From Henricia sp. BOLD:AAB3569 (taxonomy: Eukaryota; Echinodermata; Asteroidea; Spinulosida; Echinasteridae), in the NCBI GenBank assembly GCA_037783545.1, contig JBBELK010000449.1:62001-126000 (forward strand): a stretch of DNA of 64,000 nucleotides. Reading direction: 5' to 3'. The position numbers were made by a program, and so were the translations under genes. The notes beneath the pieces were generated by a model. The model was not told the DNA's origin. It was given only the letters and a program-made list of their open reading frames with translations, and made no database searches. This document shows, piece after piece, positions 1-11,147 of the stretch (position 1 is the first letter of the stretch; every line of letters begins with the position of its first letter).

Positions 1-2460
1 TGGAACTGAAGGAATGTCCAGACAAACTTGAAATCTTGCCTGCTTTAACAACTCTATATCCCAAACGTATTCTGCAAATTTCAGCAATTTCCCGTTTAAA
101 CCGACCGAGTTATCGGTGAATCAAGCAAAAACTCCCTGCGGCACATTTTTCGCACAAGCAGACGCCGCTTTCGGGAAACATTTCGTCTGAAGTGGTCGCT
201 ATTTTGGAACTGAAGGAATGTCCAGACAAACTTCAAATTTTGCCTGCTTTAACAACTCTACATCCCAAAAGTATTCTGCAAATTTCAGCAATTTCCCGTT
301 TAAACCGACCGAGTTATCGTTGAATCTAGCAAAAACTCCCTGCCGTCACAGTTTTCGCACAAGCAGACGCCACTTTCGGGAAACATTTCGTCTGAAGTGG
401 TCGCTATTTTGGAACTGAAGGAATGTCCAGACAAATTTGAAATTTTGCCTGCTTTAACAACTCTATATCCCGAACGTTTTCTGCAAATTTCAGCAATTTC
501 CCGTTTAAACCGACCGAGTTATCGGTGAATCTAGCAAAAACTCCCTGCCGGCACAGTTTTCGCACAAGCAGACGCCGCTTTCCGGAAACATTCCATCTGA
601 AGTGGTCGCTATTTTGGAACTGAAGGAATGTCCAGACAAACTTCAAATTATGCCTGCTAAAACAAGTCTATATCCCAAACGTATTCTGCAAATTTCAGCA
701 ATGTCCCGTTTAAACCGACCGAGTTATTGTCGAATATAGCAAAAACTCCCCTGCCGGCACATTTTTCGCACAAGCAGATGCCGCTTTCGTGAAACATTGC
801 GTCCGAAGTGGTCGCTATTTTGGAACTGAAGGAATGTCCAGACAAACTTGAAATTTTGACTGCTTTAACAACTCTATATCCCAAACGTATTCTGCAAATT
901 TCAGCAATTTCCCGTTTAAACCGACCGAGTTAACGTTGAATCTAGCAAAAACTCCCTGCCGTCACAGTTTTCGCACAAGCAGATGCCGCTTTCCGGAAAC
1001 ATTCCATCTGAAGTGGTCGCTATTTTGTAACTGAAGGAATGTCCACACAAACTTCAAATTGTGCCTGCTAAAACAACTCTATATCCCAAACGTATTCTGC
1101 AAATTTCATCAATTTCCCGTTTAAACCGACCGAGTTATCGTTGAATCTAGCAAAAACTCCCTGCCGTCACAGTTTTCGCTCAAGCAGATGCCGCTTTCGG
1201 GAAACATTGCGTCCGAAGTGGTCGCTATTTTGGAACTGAAGGAATGTCCAGACAAACTTGAAATCTTGCCTGCTTTAACAACTCTATATCCCAAACGTAT
1301 TCTGCAAATTTCAGCAATTTCCCGTTTAAACCGACCGAGTTATCGGTGAATCAAGCAAAAACTCCCTGCGGCACATTTTTCGCACAAGCAGACGCCGCTT
1401 TCGGGAAACATTTCGTCTGAAGTGGTCGCTATTTTGGAACTGAAGGAATGTCCAGACAAACTTCAAATTTTGCCTGCTTTAACAACTCTACATCCCAAAA
1501 GTATTCTGCAAATTTCAGCAATTTCCCGTTTAAACCGACCGAGTTATCGTTGAATCTAGCAAAAACTCCCTGCCGTCACAGTTTTCGCACAAGCAGACGC
1601 CACTTTCGGGAAACATTTCGTCTGAAGTGGTCGCTATTTTGGAACTGAAGGAATGTCCAGACAAATTTGAAATTTTGCCTGCTTTAACAACTCTATATCC
1701 CGAACGTTTTCTGCAAATTTCAGCAATTTCCCGTTTAAACCGACCGAGTTATCGGTGAATCTAGCAAAAACTCCCTGCCGGCACAGTTTTCGCACAAGCA
1801 GACGCCGCTTTCCGGAAACATTCCATCTGAAGTGGTCGCTATTTTGGAACTGAAGGAATGTCCAGACAAACTTCAAATTATGCCTGCTAAAACAAGTCTA
1901 TATCCCAAACGTATTCTGCAAATTTCAGCAATGTCCCGTTTAAACCGACCGAGTTATTGTCGAATATAGCAAAAACTCCCCTGCCGGCACATTTTTCGCA
2001 CAAGCAGATGCCGCTTTCGTGAAACATTGCGTCCGAAGTGGTCGCTATTTTGGAACTGAAGGAATGTCCAGACAAACTTGAAATTTTGACTGCTTTAACA
2101 ACTCTATATCCCAAACGTATTCTGCAAATTTCAGCAATTTCCCGTTTAAACCGACCGAGTTAACGTTGAATCTAGCAAAAACTCCCTGCCGTCACAGTTT
2201 TCGCACAAGCAGATGCCGCTTTCCGGAAACATTCCATCTGAAGTGGTCGCTATTTTGTAACTGAAGGAATGTCCACACAAACTTCAAATTGTGCCTGCTA
2301 AAACAACTCTATATCCCAAACGTATTCTGCAAATTTCATCAATTTCCCGTTTAAACCGACCGAGTTATCGTTGAATCTAGCAAAAACTCCCTGCCGTCAC
2401 AGTTTTCGCTCAAGCAGATGCCGCTTTCGGGAAACATTGCGTCCGAAGTGGTCGCTATTT
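1..2460 (+). repeat. 1230-bp A hexamer HOR, two adjacent copies
   Basis: 1-1230 and 1231-2460 look identical by eye. Both even share the same one-base-short monomer (CCCTGCGGCAC where others have CCCTGCCGGCAC, near 148 and 1378). Six monomers make the unit. A third copy starts at 2461 but has the normal CTGCCGGCAC and is soon interrupted by the 46-bp deletion at 2771. Near-identity of the two copies points to a very recent unequal exchange, or to an assembly duplication at the window edge. Confidence 0.9.
205..409 (+). repeat. Satellite A reference monomer (205 bp)
   Basis: A typical monomer, phased to start at TGGAACTGAAGG. In order it holds a segment ending AACTTCAAATTTTGC that is shared with satellite B, an AT-rich middle with CTCTATAT-like sequence (here CTCTACAT), the 8-bp palindrome GTTTAAAC, a short A run after TCTAGC, a CpG-rich stretch around GCACAAGCAGACGCC, and GAAGTGGTCGC leading into the next copy. 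In one common subtype the CpG-rich stretch contains the 10-bp palindrome TTTCCGGAAA; this copy has TTTCGGGAAA instead. Phase is arbitrary because no boundary with unique DNA is visible. Confidence 0.95.
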
Positions 2461-3916
2461 TGGAACTGAAGGAATGTCCAGACAAACTTGAAATCTTGCC
2501 TGCTTTAACAACTCTATATCCCAAACGTATTCTGCAAATTTCAGCAATTTCCCGTTTAAACCGACCGAGTTATCGGTGAATCAAGCAAAAACTCCCTGCC
2601 GGCACATTTTTCGCACAAGCAGACGCCGCTTTCGGGAAACATTTCGTCTGAAGTGGTCGCTATTTTGGAACTGAAGGAATGTCCAGACAAACTTCAAATT
2701 TTGCCTGCTTTAACAACTCTACATCCCAAAAGTATTCTGCAAATTTCAGCAATTTCCCGTTTAAACCGACCGCACAAGCAGACGCCGCTTTCCGGAAACA
2801 TTCCATCTGAAGTGGTCGCTATTTTGTAACTGAAGGAATGTCCACACAAACTTCAAATTGTGCCTGCTAAAACAACTCTATATCCCAAACGTATTCTGCA
2901 AATTTCATCAATTTCCCGTTTAAACCGACCGAGTTATCGTTGAATCTAGCAAAAACTCCCTGCCGTCACAGTTTTCGCTCAAGCAGATGCCGCTTTCGGG
3001 AAACATTGCGTGAAGGAATGTCCAGACAAACTTGAAATCTTGCCTGCTTTAACAACTCTATATCCCAAACGTATTCTGCAAATTTCAGCAATTTCCCGTT
3101 TAAACCGACCGAGTTATCGGTGAATCAAGCAAAAACTCCCTGCCGGCACATTTTTCGCACAAGCAGACGCCGCTTTCGGGAAACATTTCGTCTGAAGTGG
3201 TCGCTATTTTGGAACTGAAGGAATGTCCAGACAAACTTCAAATTTTGCCTGCTTTAACAACTCTATATCCCAAACGTATTCTGCAAATTTCAGCAATTTC
3301 CCGTTTAAACCGACCGAGTTATCGGTGAATCAAGCAAAAACTCCCTGCCGGCACATTTTTCGCACAAGCAGACGCCGCTTTCGGGAAACATTTCGTCTGA
3401 AGTGGTCGCTATTTTGGAACTGAAGGAATGTCCAGACAAACTTCAAATTTTGCCTGCTTTAACAACTCTACATCCCAAAAGTATTCTGCAAATTTCAGCA
3501 ATTTCCCGTTTAAACCGACCGCACAAGCAGACGCCGCTTTCCGGAAACATTCCATCTGAAGTGGTCGCTATTTTGTAACTGAAGGAATGTCCACACAAAC
3601 TTCAAATTGTGCCTGCTAAAACAACTCTATATCCCAAACGTATTCTGCAAATTTCATCAATTTCCCGTTTAAACCGACCGAGTTATCGTTGAATCTAGCA
3701 AAAACTCCCCGCCGTCACAGTTTTCGCTCAAGCAGATGCCGCTTTCGGGAAACATTGCGTGAAGGAATGTCCAGACAAACTTGAAATCTTGCCTGCTTTA
3801 ACAACTCTATATCCCAAACGTATTCTGCAAATTTCAGCAATTTCCCGTTTAAACCGACCGAGTTATCGGTGAATCAAGCAAAAACTCCCTGCCGGCACAT
3901 TTTTCGCACAAGCAGA
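2461..3916 (+). repeat. 749-bp A HOR with two internal deletions, repeated
   Basis: The unit equals four monomers (820 bp) minus 71 bp. One monomer lacks 46 bp, joining GACCG to CACAAGCAG at 2771-2772 and again at 3520-3521. Another lacks 25 bp, joining AAACATTGCG to TGAAGG at 3010/3011 and again at 3759/3760. Both deletion scars recur at exactly 749 bp spacing, so they arose once and were then duplicated together. The copies diverge near 3917, where the second switches to another subtype. The 46-bp deletion has a 2-bp CG overlap at its ends. Confidence 0.9.
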
Positions 3917-5308
3917 TGCCGCTTTCGTGAAACATTGCGTCCGAAGTGGTCGCTATTTTGGAACTGAAGGAATGTCCAGACAAACTTGAAATTTTGACTG
4001 CTTTAACAACTCTATATCCCAAACGTATTCTGCAAATTTCAGCAATTTCCCGTTTAAACCGACCGAGTTAACGTTGAATCTAGCAAAAACTCCCTGCCGT
4101 CACAGTTTTCGCACAAGCAGATGCCGCTTTCGGGAAACATTGCGTCCGAAGTGGTCGCTATTTTGTAACTGAAGGAATGTCCAGACAAACTTAAAATTTT
4201 GACTGCTTTAACAACTCTATATCCCAAACGTATTCTGCAAATTTCAGCAATTTCCCGTTTAAACCGACCGAGTTATCGTTGAATCTAGCAAAAAATCCCT
4301 GCCGGCTCAATTTTCGCACAAGCAGACGCCGCTTTCCGGAAACATTCCATCTGAAGTGGTCGCTATTTTGTAACTGAAGGAATGTCCACACAAACTTCAA
4401 ATTGTGCCTGCTAAAACAACTCTATATCCCAAACGTATTCTGCAAATTTCAGCAATTTCCCGTTTAAACCGACCGAGTTATCGTTGAATCTAGCAAAAAC
4501 TCCCTGCCGTCACATTTTTCGCTCAAGCAGATGCCGCTTTCGGGAAACATTGCGTCCGAAGTGGTCGCTATTTTGGAATTGAAAGAATGTCCAGACAAAT
4601 TTGAAATTTTGCCTGCTTTAACAACTCTATATCCCAAACGTATTCTGCAAATTTCAGCAATTTCCCGTTTAAACCGACCGAGTTATCGGTGAATCTAGCA
4701 AAAACTCCCTGCCGGCACATTTTTCGCACAAGCAGACGCCGCTTTCGGGAAACATTTCGTCTGAAGTGGTCGCTATTTTGGAACTGAAGGAATGTCCAGA
4801 CAAACTTCAAATTATGCCTGCTAAAACAAGTCTATATCCCAAACGTATTCTGCAAATTTCAGCAATGTCCCGTTTAAACCGACCGAGTTATTGTCGAATA
4901 TAGCAAAAACTCCCCTGCCGGCACATTTTTCGCACAAGCAGATGCCGCTTTCGTGAAACATTGCGTCCGAAGTGGTCGCTATTTTGGAACTGAAGGAATG
5001 TCCAGACAAACTTGAAATTTTGACTGCTTTAACAACTCTATATCCCAAACGTATTCTGCAAATTTCAGCAATTTCCCGTTTAAACCGACCGAGTTAACGT
5101 TGAATCTAGCAAAAACTCCCTGCCGTCACAGTTTTCGCACAAGCAGATGCCGCTTTCCGGAAACATTCCATCTGAAGTGGTCGCTATTTTGTAACTGAAG
5201 GAATGTCCACACAAACTTCAAATTGTGCCTGCTAAAACAACTCAATATCCCAAACGTATTCTGCAAATTTCAGCAATTTCCCGTTTAAACCGACCGAGTT
5301 ATCGTTGA
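3917..5308 (+). repeat. Satellite A monomers, mixed subtypes
   Basis: Full-length A monomers of mixed subtype order, linking the 749-bp unit to the next large duplication. The stretch around 4811-5230 carries the same subtype order as 647-1066 and 1877-2296, including ATTATGCCTGC, AACAAGTC and CGAATATAGC. Nothing other than A monomers is present. Confidence 0.85.
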
Positions 5309-7046
5309 ATCTAGCAAAAACTCCCTGCCGTCACATTTTTCGCTCAAGCAGATGCCGCTTTCGGGAAACATTGCGTCCGAAGTGGTCGCTATTTTGGAAC
5401 TGAAAGAATGTCCAGACAAACTTGAAATCTTGCCTGCTTTAACAACTCTATATCCCAAACGTATTCTGCAAATTTCAGCAATTTCCCGTTTAAACCGACC
5501 GAGCAATCGTTGAATCTAGCAAAAACTCCCTGCCGTCACAGTTTTCGCTCAAGCAGATGCCGCTTTCGGGAAACATTGCGTCCGAAGTGGTCGCTATTTT
5601 GGAACTGAAGGAATGTCCAGACAAACTTGAAATCTTGCCTGCTTTAACAACTCTATATCCCAAACGTATTCTGCAAATTTCAGCAATTTCCCGTTTAAAC
5701 CGACCGAGTTATCAGTGAATCAAGCAAAAACTCCCTGCCGGCACATTTTTCGCACAAGCAGACGCCGCTTTCGGGAAACATTTCGTCTGAAGTGGTCGCT
5801 ATTTTGGAACTGAAGGAATGTCCAGACAAACTTCAAATTTTGCCTGCTTTAACAACTCTACATCCCAAAAGTATTCTGCAAATTTCAGCAATTTCCCGTT
5901 TAAACCGACCGAGTTATCGTTGAATCTAGCAAAAACTCCCTGCCGTCACAGTTTTCGCACAAGCAGACGCCGCTTTCGGGAAACATTTCGTCTGAAGTGG
6001 TCGCTATTTTGGAACTAAAGGAATGTCCAGACAAATTTGAAATTTTGACTGCTTTAACAACTCTATATCCCAAACGTATTCTGCAAATTTCAGCAATTTC
6101 CCGTTTAAACCGACCGAGTTATCGTTGAATCTAGCAAAAACTCCCTGCCGGCTCAATTTTCGCACAAGCAGACGCCGCTTTCCGGAAACATTCCATCTGA
6201 AGTGGTCGCTATTTTGTAACTGAAGGAATGTCCACACAAACTTCAAATTGTGCCTGCTAAAACAACTCTATATCCCAAACGTATTCTGCAAATTTCATCA
6301 ATTTCCCGTTTAAACCGACCGAGTTATCGTTGAATCTAGCAAAAACTCCCTGCCGTCACAGTTTTCGCTCAAGCAGATGCCGCTTTCGGGAAACATTGCG
6401 TCCGAAGTGGTCGCTATTTTGGAACTGAAGGAATGTCCAGACAAACTTGAAATCTTGCCTGCTTTAACAACTCTATATCCCAAACGTATTCTGCAAATTT
6501 CAGCAAAATCCCGTTTAAACCGACCGAGTTATCGGTGAATCAAGCAAAAACTCCCTGCCGGCACATTTTTCGCACAAGCAGACGCCGCTTTCGGGAAACA
6601 TTTCGTCTGAAGTGGTCGCTATTTTGGAACTGAAGGAATGTCCAGACAAACTTCAAATTTTGCCTGCTTTAACAACTCTACATCCCAAAAGTATTCTGCA
6701 AATTTCAGCAATTTCCCGTTTAAACCGACCGAGTTATCGTTGAATCTAGCAAAAACTCCCTGCCGTCACAGTTTTCGCTCAAGCAGATGCCGCTTTCGGG
6801 AAACATTTCGTCTGAAGTGGTCGCTATTTTGGAACTGAAGGATTGTCCAGACAAATTTGAAATTTTGCCTGCTTTAACAACTCTATATCCCAAACGTATT
6901 CTGCAAATTTCAGCAATTTCCCGTTTAAACCGACCGAGTTATCGGTGAATCTAGCAAAAACTCCCTGCCGGCACATTTTTCGCACAAGCAGACGCCGCTT
7001 TCGGGAAACATTTCGTCTGAAGTGGTCGCTATTTTGGAACTGAAGG
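5309..7046 (+). repeat. Large A duplication, first copy (partner 9410-11147)
   Basis: About 1.74 kb (8.5 monomers) that recurs 4101 bp downstream, i.e. 20 monomers away, with only scattered single-base differences. Shared private variants include CGAGCAATCG (near 5500 and 9601) and TATCAGTGAATC (near 5711 and 9812). Its 3' part, about 6050-7046, also recurs at about 8306-9302 (offset 2256 bp) and at 10151-11147, giving three copies of that sub-block. Confidence 0.85.
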
Positions 7047-8305
7047 AATGTCCAGACAAACTTCAAATTTTGCCTGCTTTAACAACTCTACATCCCAAAA
7101 GTATTCTGCAAATTTCAGCAATTTCCCGTTTAAACCGACCGAGTTATCGTTGAATCTAGCAAAAACTCCCTGCCGTCACAGTTTTCGCACAAGCAGACGC
7201 CACTTTCGGGAAACATTTCGTCTGAAGTGGTCGCTATTTTGGAACTGAAGGAATGTCCAGACAAATTTGAAATTTTGCCTGCTTTAACAACTCTATATCC
7301 CGAACGTATTCTGCAAATTTCAGCAATTTCCCGTTTAAACCGACCGAGTTATCGGTGAATCTAGCAAAAACTCCCTGCCGGCACAGTTTTCGCACAAGCA
7401 GACGCCGCTTTCCGGAAACATTCCATCTGAAGTGGTCGCTATTTTGGAACTGAAGGAATGTCCAGACAAACTTCAAATTATGCCTGCTAAAACAAGTCTA
7501 TATCCCAAACGTATTCTGCAAATTTCAGCAATGTCCCGTTTAAACCGACCGAGTTATTGTCGAATATAGCAAAAACTCCCCTGCCGGCACATTTTTCGCA
7601 CAAGCAGATGCCGCTTTCGTGAAACATTGCGTCCGAAGTGGTCGCTATTTTGGAACTGAAGGAATGTCCAGACAAACTTGAAATTTTGACTGCTTTAACA
7701 ACTCTATATCCCAAACGTATTCTGCAAATTTCAGCAATTTCCCGTTTAAACCGACCGAGTTAACGTTGAATCTAGCAAAAACTCCCTGCCGTCACAGTTT
7801 TCGCACAAGCAGATGCCGCTTTCGGGAAACATTGCGTCCGAAGTGGTCGCTATTTTGTAACTGAAGGAATGTCCAGACAAACTTGAAATTTTGACTGCTT
7901 TAACAACTCTATATCCCAAACGTATTCTGCAAATTTCAGCAATTTCCCGTTTAAACCGACCGAGTTATCGTTGAATCTAGCAAAAACTCCCTGCCGGCTC
8001 AATTTTCGCACAAGCAGACGCCGCTTTCCGGAAACATTCCATCTGAAGTGGTCGCTATTTTGTAACTGAAGGAATGTCCACACAAACTTCAAATTGTGCC
8101 TGCTAAAACAACTCTATATCCCAAACGTATTCTGCAAATTTCAGCAATTTCCCGTTTAAACCGACCGAGTTATCGTTGAATCTAGCAAAAACTCCCTGCC
8201 GTCACATTTTTCGCTCAAGCAGATGCCGCTTTCGGGAAACATTGCGTCCGAAGTGGTCGCTATTTTGGAATTGAAAGAATGTCCAGACAAACTAAAATCC
8301 TTGCC
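7047..8305 (+). repeat. Satellite A monomers similar to the left-edge HOR
   Basis: Full-length A monomers lying between copies of the large duplication. The order around 7047-7760 matches 217-930 and 1447-2160 at the level of subtypes, including the CACTTTCGGG variant, CCCGAACG and the AACAAGTC/CGAATATAGC pair. It therefore looks like a displaced partial copy of the 1230-bp hexamer, followed by monomers of the CCGGCTCAATTTT subtype. Confidence 0.8.
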
Positions 8306-11147
8306 TGCTTTAACAACTCTATATCCCAAACGTATTCTGCAAATTTCAGCAATTTCCCGTTTAAACCGACCGAGTTATCGTTGAATCTAGCAAAAACTCC
8401 CTGCCGGCTCAATTTTCGCACAAGCAGACGCCGCTTTCCGGAAACATTCCATCTGAAGTGGTCGCTATTTTGTAACTGAAGGAATGTCCACACAAACTTC
8501 AAATTGTGCCTGCTAAAACAACTCTATATCCCAAACGTATTCTGCAAATTTCATCAATTTCCCGTTTAAACCGACCGAGTTATCGTTGAATCTAGCAAAA
8601 ACTCCCTGCCGTCACAGTTTTCGCTCAAGCAGATGCCGCTTTCGGGAAACATTGCGTCCGAAGTGGTCGCTATTTTGGAACTGAAGGAATGTCCAGACAA
8701 ACTTGAAATCTTGCCTGCTTTAACAACTCTATATCCCAAACGTATTCTGCAAATTTCAGCAATTTCCCGTTTAAACCGACCGAGTTATCGGTGAATCAAG
8801 CAAAAACTCCCTGCCGGCACATTTTTCGCACAAGCAGACGCCGCTTTCGGGAAACATTTCGTCTGAAGTGGTCGCTATTTTGGAACTGAAGGAATGTCCA
8901 GACAAACTTCAAATTTTGCCTGCTTTAACAACTCTACATCCCAAAAGTATTCTGCAAATTTCAGCAATTTCCCGTTTAAACCGACCGAGTTATCGTTGAA
9001 TCTAGCAAAAACTCCCTGCCGTCACAGTTTTCGCTCAAGCAGATGCCGCTTTCGGGAAACATTTCGTCTGAAGTGGTCGCTATTTTGGAACTGAAGGATT
9101 GTCCAGACAAATTTGAAATTTTGCCTGCTTTAACAACTCTATATCCCAAACGTATTCTGCAAATTTCAGCTATTTCCCGTTTAAACCGACCGAGTTATCG
9201 GTGAATCTAGCAAAAACTCCCTGCCGGCACATTTTTCGCACAAGCAGACGCCGCTTTCGGGAAACATTTCGTCTGAAGTGGTCGCTATTTTGGAACTGAA
9301 GGATTGTCCAGACAAATTTGAAATTTTGCCTGCTTTAACAACTCTATATCCCAAACGTATTCTGCAAATTTCAGCAATTTCCCGTTTAAACCGACCGAGT
9401 TATCGGTGAATCTAGCAAAAACTCCCTGCCGTCACATTTTTCGCTCAAGCAGATGCCGCTTTCGGGAAACATTGCGTCCGAAGTGGTCGCTATTTTGGAA
9501 CTGAAAGAATGTCCAGACAAACTTGAAATCTTGCCTGCTTTAACAACTCTATATCCCAAACGTATTCTGCAAATTTCAGCAATTTCCCGTTTAAACCGAC
9601 CGAGCAATCGTTGAATCTAGCAAAAACTCCCTGCCGTCACAGTTTTCGCTCAAGCAGATGCCGCTTTCGGGAAACATTGCGTCCGAAGTGGTCGCTATTT
9701 TGGAACTGAAGGAATGTCCAGACAAACTTGAAATCTTGCCTGCTTTAACAACTCTATATCCCAAACGTATTCTGCAAATTTCAGCAATTTCCCGTTTAAA
9801 CCGACCGAGTTATCAGTGAATCAAGCAAAAACTCCCTGCCGGCACATTTTTCGCACAAGCAGACGCCGCTTTCGGGAAACATTTCGTCTGAAGTGGTCGC
9901 TATTTTGGAACTGAAGGAATGTCCAGACAAACTTCAAATTTTGCCTGCTTTAACAACTCTACATCCCAAAAGTATTCTGCAAATTTCAGCAATTTCTTGT
10001 TTAAACCGACCGAGTTATCGTTGAATCTAGCAAAAACTCCCTGCCGTCACAGTTTTCGCACAAGCAGACGCCGCTTTCGGGAAACATTTCGTCTGAAGTG
10101 GTCGCTATTTTGGAACTAAAGGAATGTCCAGACAAATTTGAAATTTTGACTGCTTTAACAACTCTATATCCCAAACGTATTCTGCAAATTTCAGCAATTT
10201 CCCGTTTAAACCGACCGAGTTATCGTTGAATCTAGCAAAAACTCCCTGCCGGCTCAATTTTCGCACAAGCAGACGCCGCTTTCCGGAAACATTCCATCTG
10301 AAGTGGTCGCTATTTTGTAACTGAAGGAATGTCCACACAAACTTCAAATTGTGCCTGCTAAAACAACTCTATATCCCAAACGTATTCTGCAAATTTCATC
10401 AATTTCCCGTTTAAACCGACCGAGTTATCGTTGAATCTAGCAAAAACTCCCTGCCGTCACAGTTTTCGCTCAAGCAGATGCCGCTTTCGGGAAACATTGC
10501 GTCCGAAGTGGTCGCTATTTTGGAACTGAAGGAATGTCCAGACAAACTTGAAATCTTGCCTGCTTTAACAACTCTATATCCCAAACGTATTCTGCAAATT
10601 TCAGCAATTTCCCGTTTAAACCGACCGAGTTATCGGTGAATCAAGCAAAAACTCCCTGCCGGCACATTTTTCGCACAAGCAGACGCCGCTTTCGGGAAAC
10701 ATTTCGTCTGAAGTGGTCGCTATTTTGGAACTGAAGGAATGTCCAGACAAACTTCAAATTTTGCCTGCTTTAACAACTCTACATCCCAAAAGTATTCTGC
10801 AAATTTCAGCAATTTCCCGTTTAAACCGACCGAGTTATCGTTGAATCTAGCAAAAACTCCCTGCCGTCACAGTTTTCGCTCAAGCAGATGCCGCTTTCGG
10901 GAAACATTTCGTCTGAAGTGGTCGCTATTTTGGAACTGAAGGATTGTCCAGACAAATTTGAAATTTTGCCTGCTTTAACAACTCTATATCCCAAACGTAT
11001 TCTGCAAATTTCAGCAATTTCCCGTTTAAACCGACCGAGTTATCGGTGAATCTAGCAAAAACTCCCTGCCGGCACATTTTTCGCACAAGCAGACGCCGCT
11101 TTCGGGAAACATTTCGTCTGAAGTGGTCGCTATTTTGGAACTGAAGG
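8306..11147 (+). repeat. Further copies of the large A duplication (nested)
   Basis: About 8306-9302 repeats 6050-7046, and 9410-11147 repeats 5309-7046. The two copies inside this stretch sit 1845 bp (nine monomers) apart. The nested offsets of 1845, 2256 and 4101 bp fit successive unequal exchanges of different length. Single-base differences such as CTATTTCCCG near 9169 and TTTCTTGTTTAAACC near 9991 mark individual copies. Confidence 0.8.
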
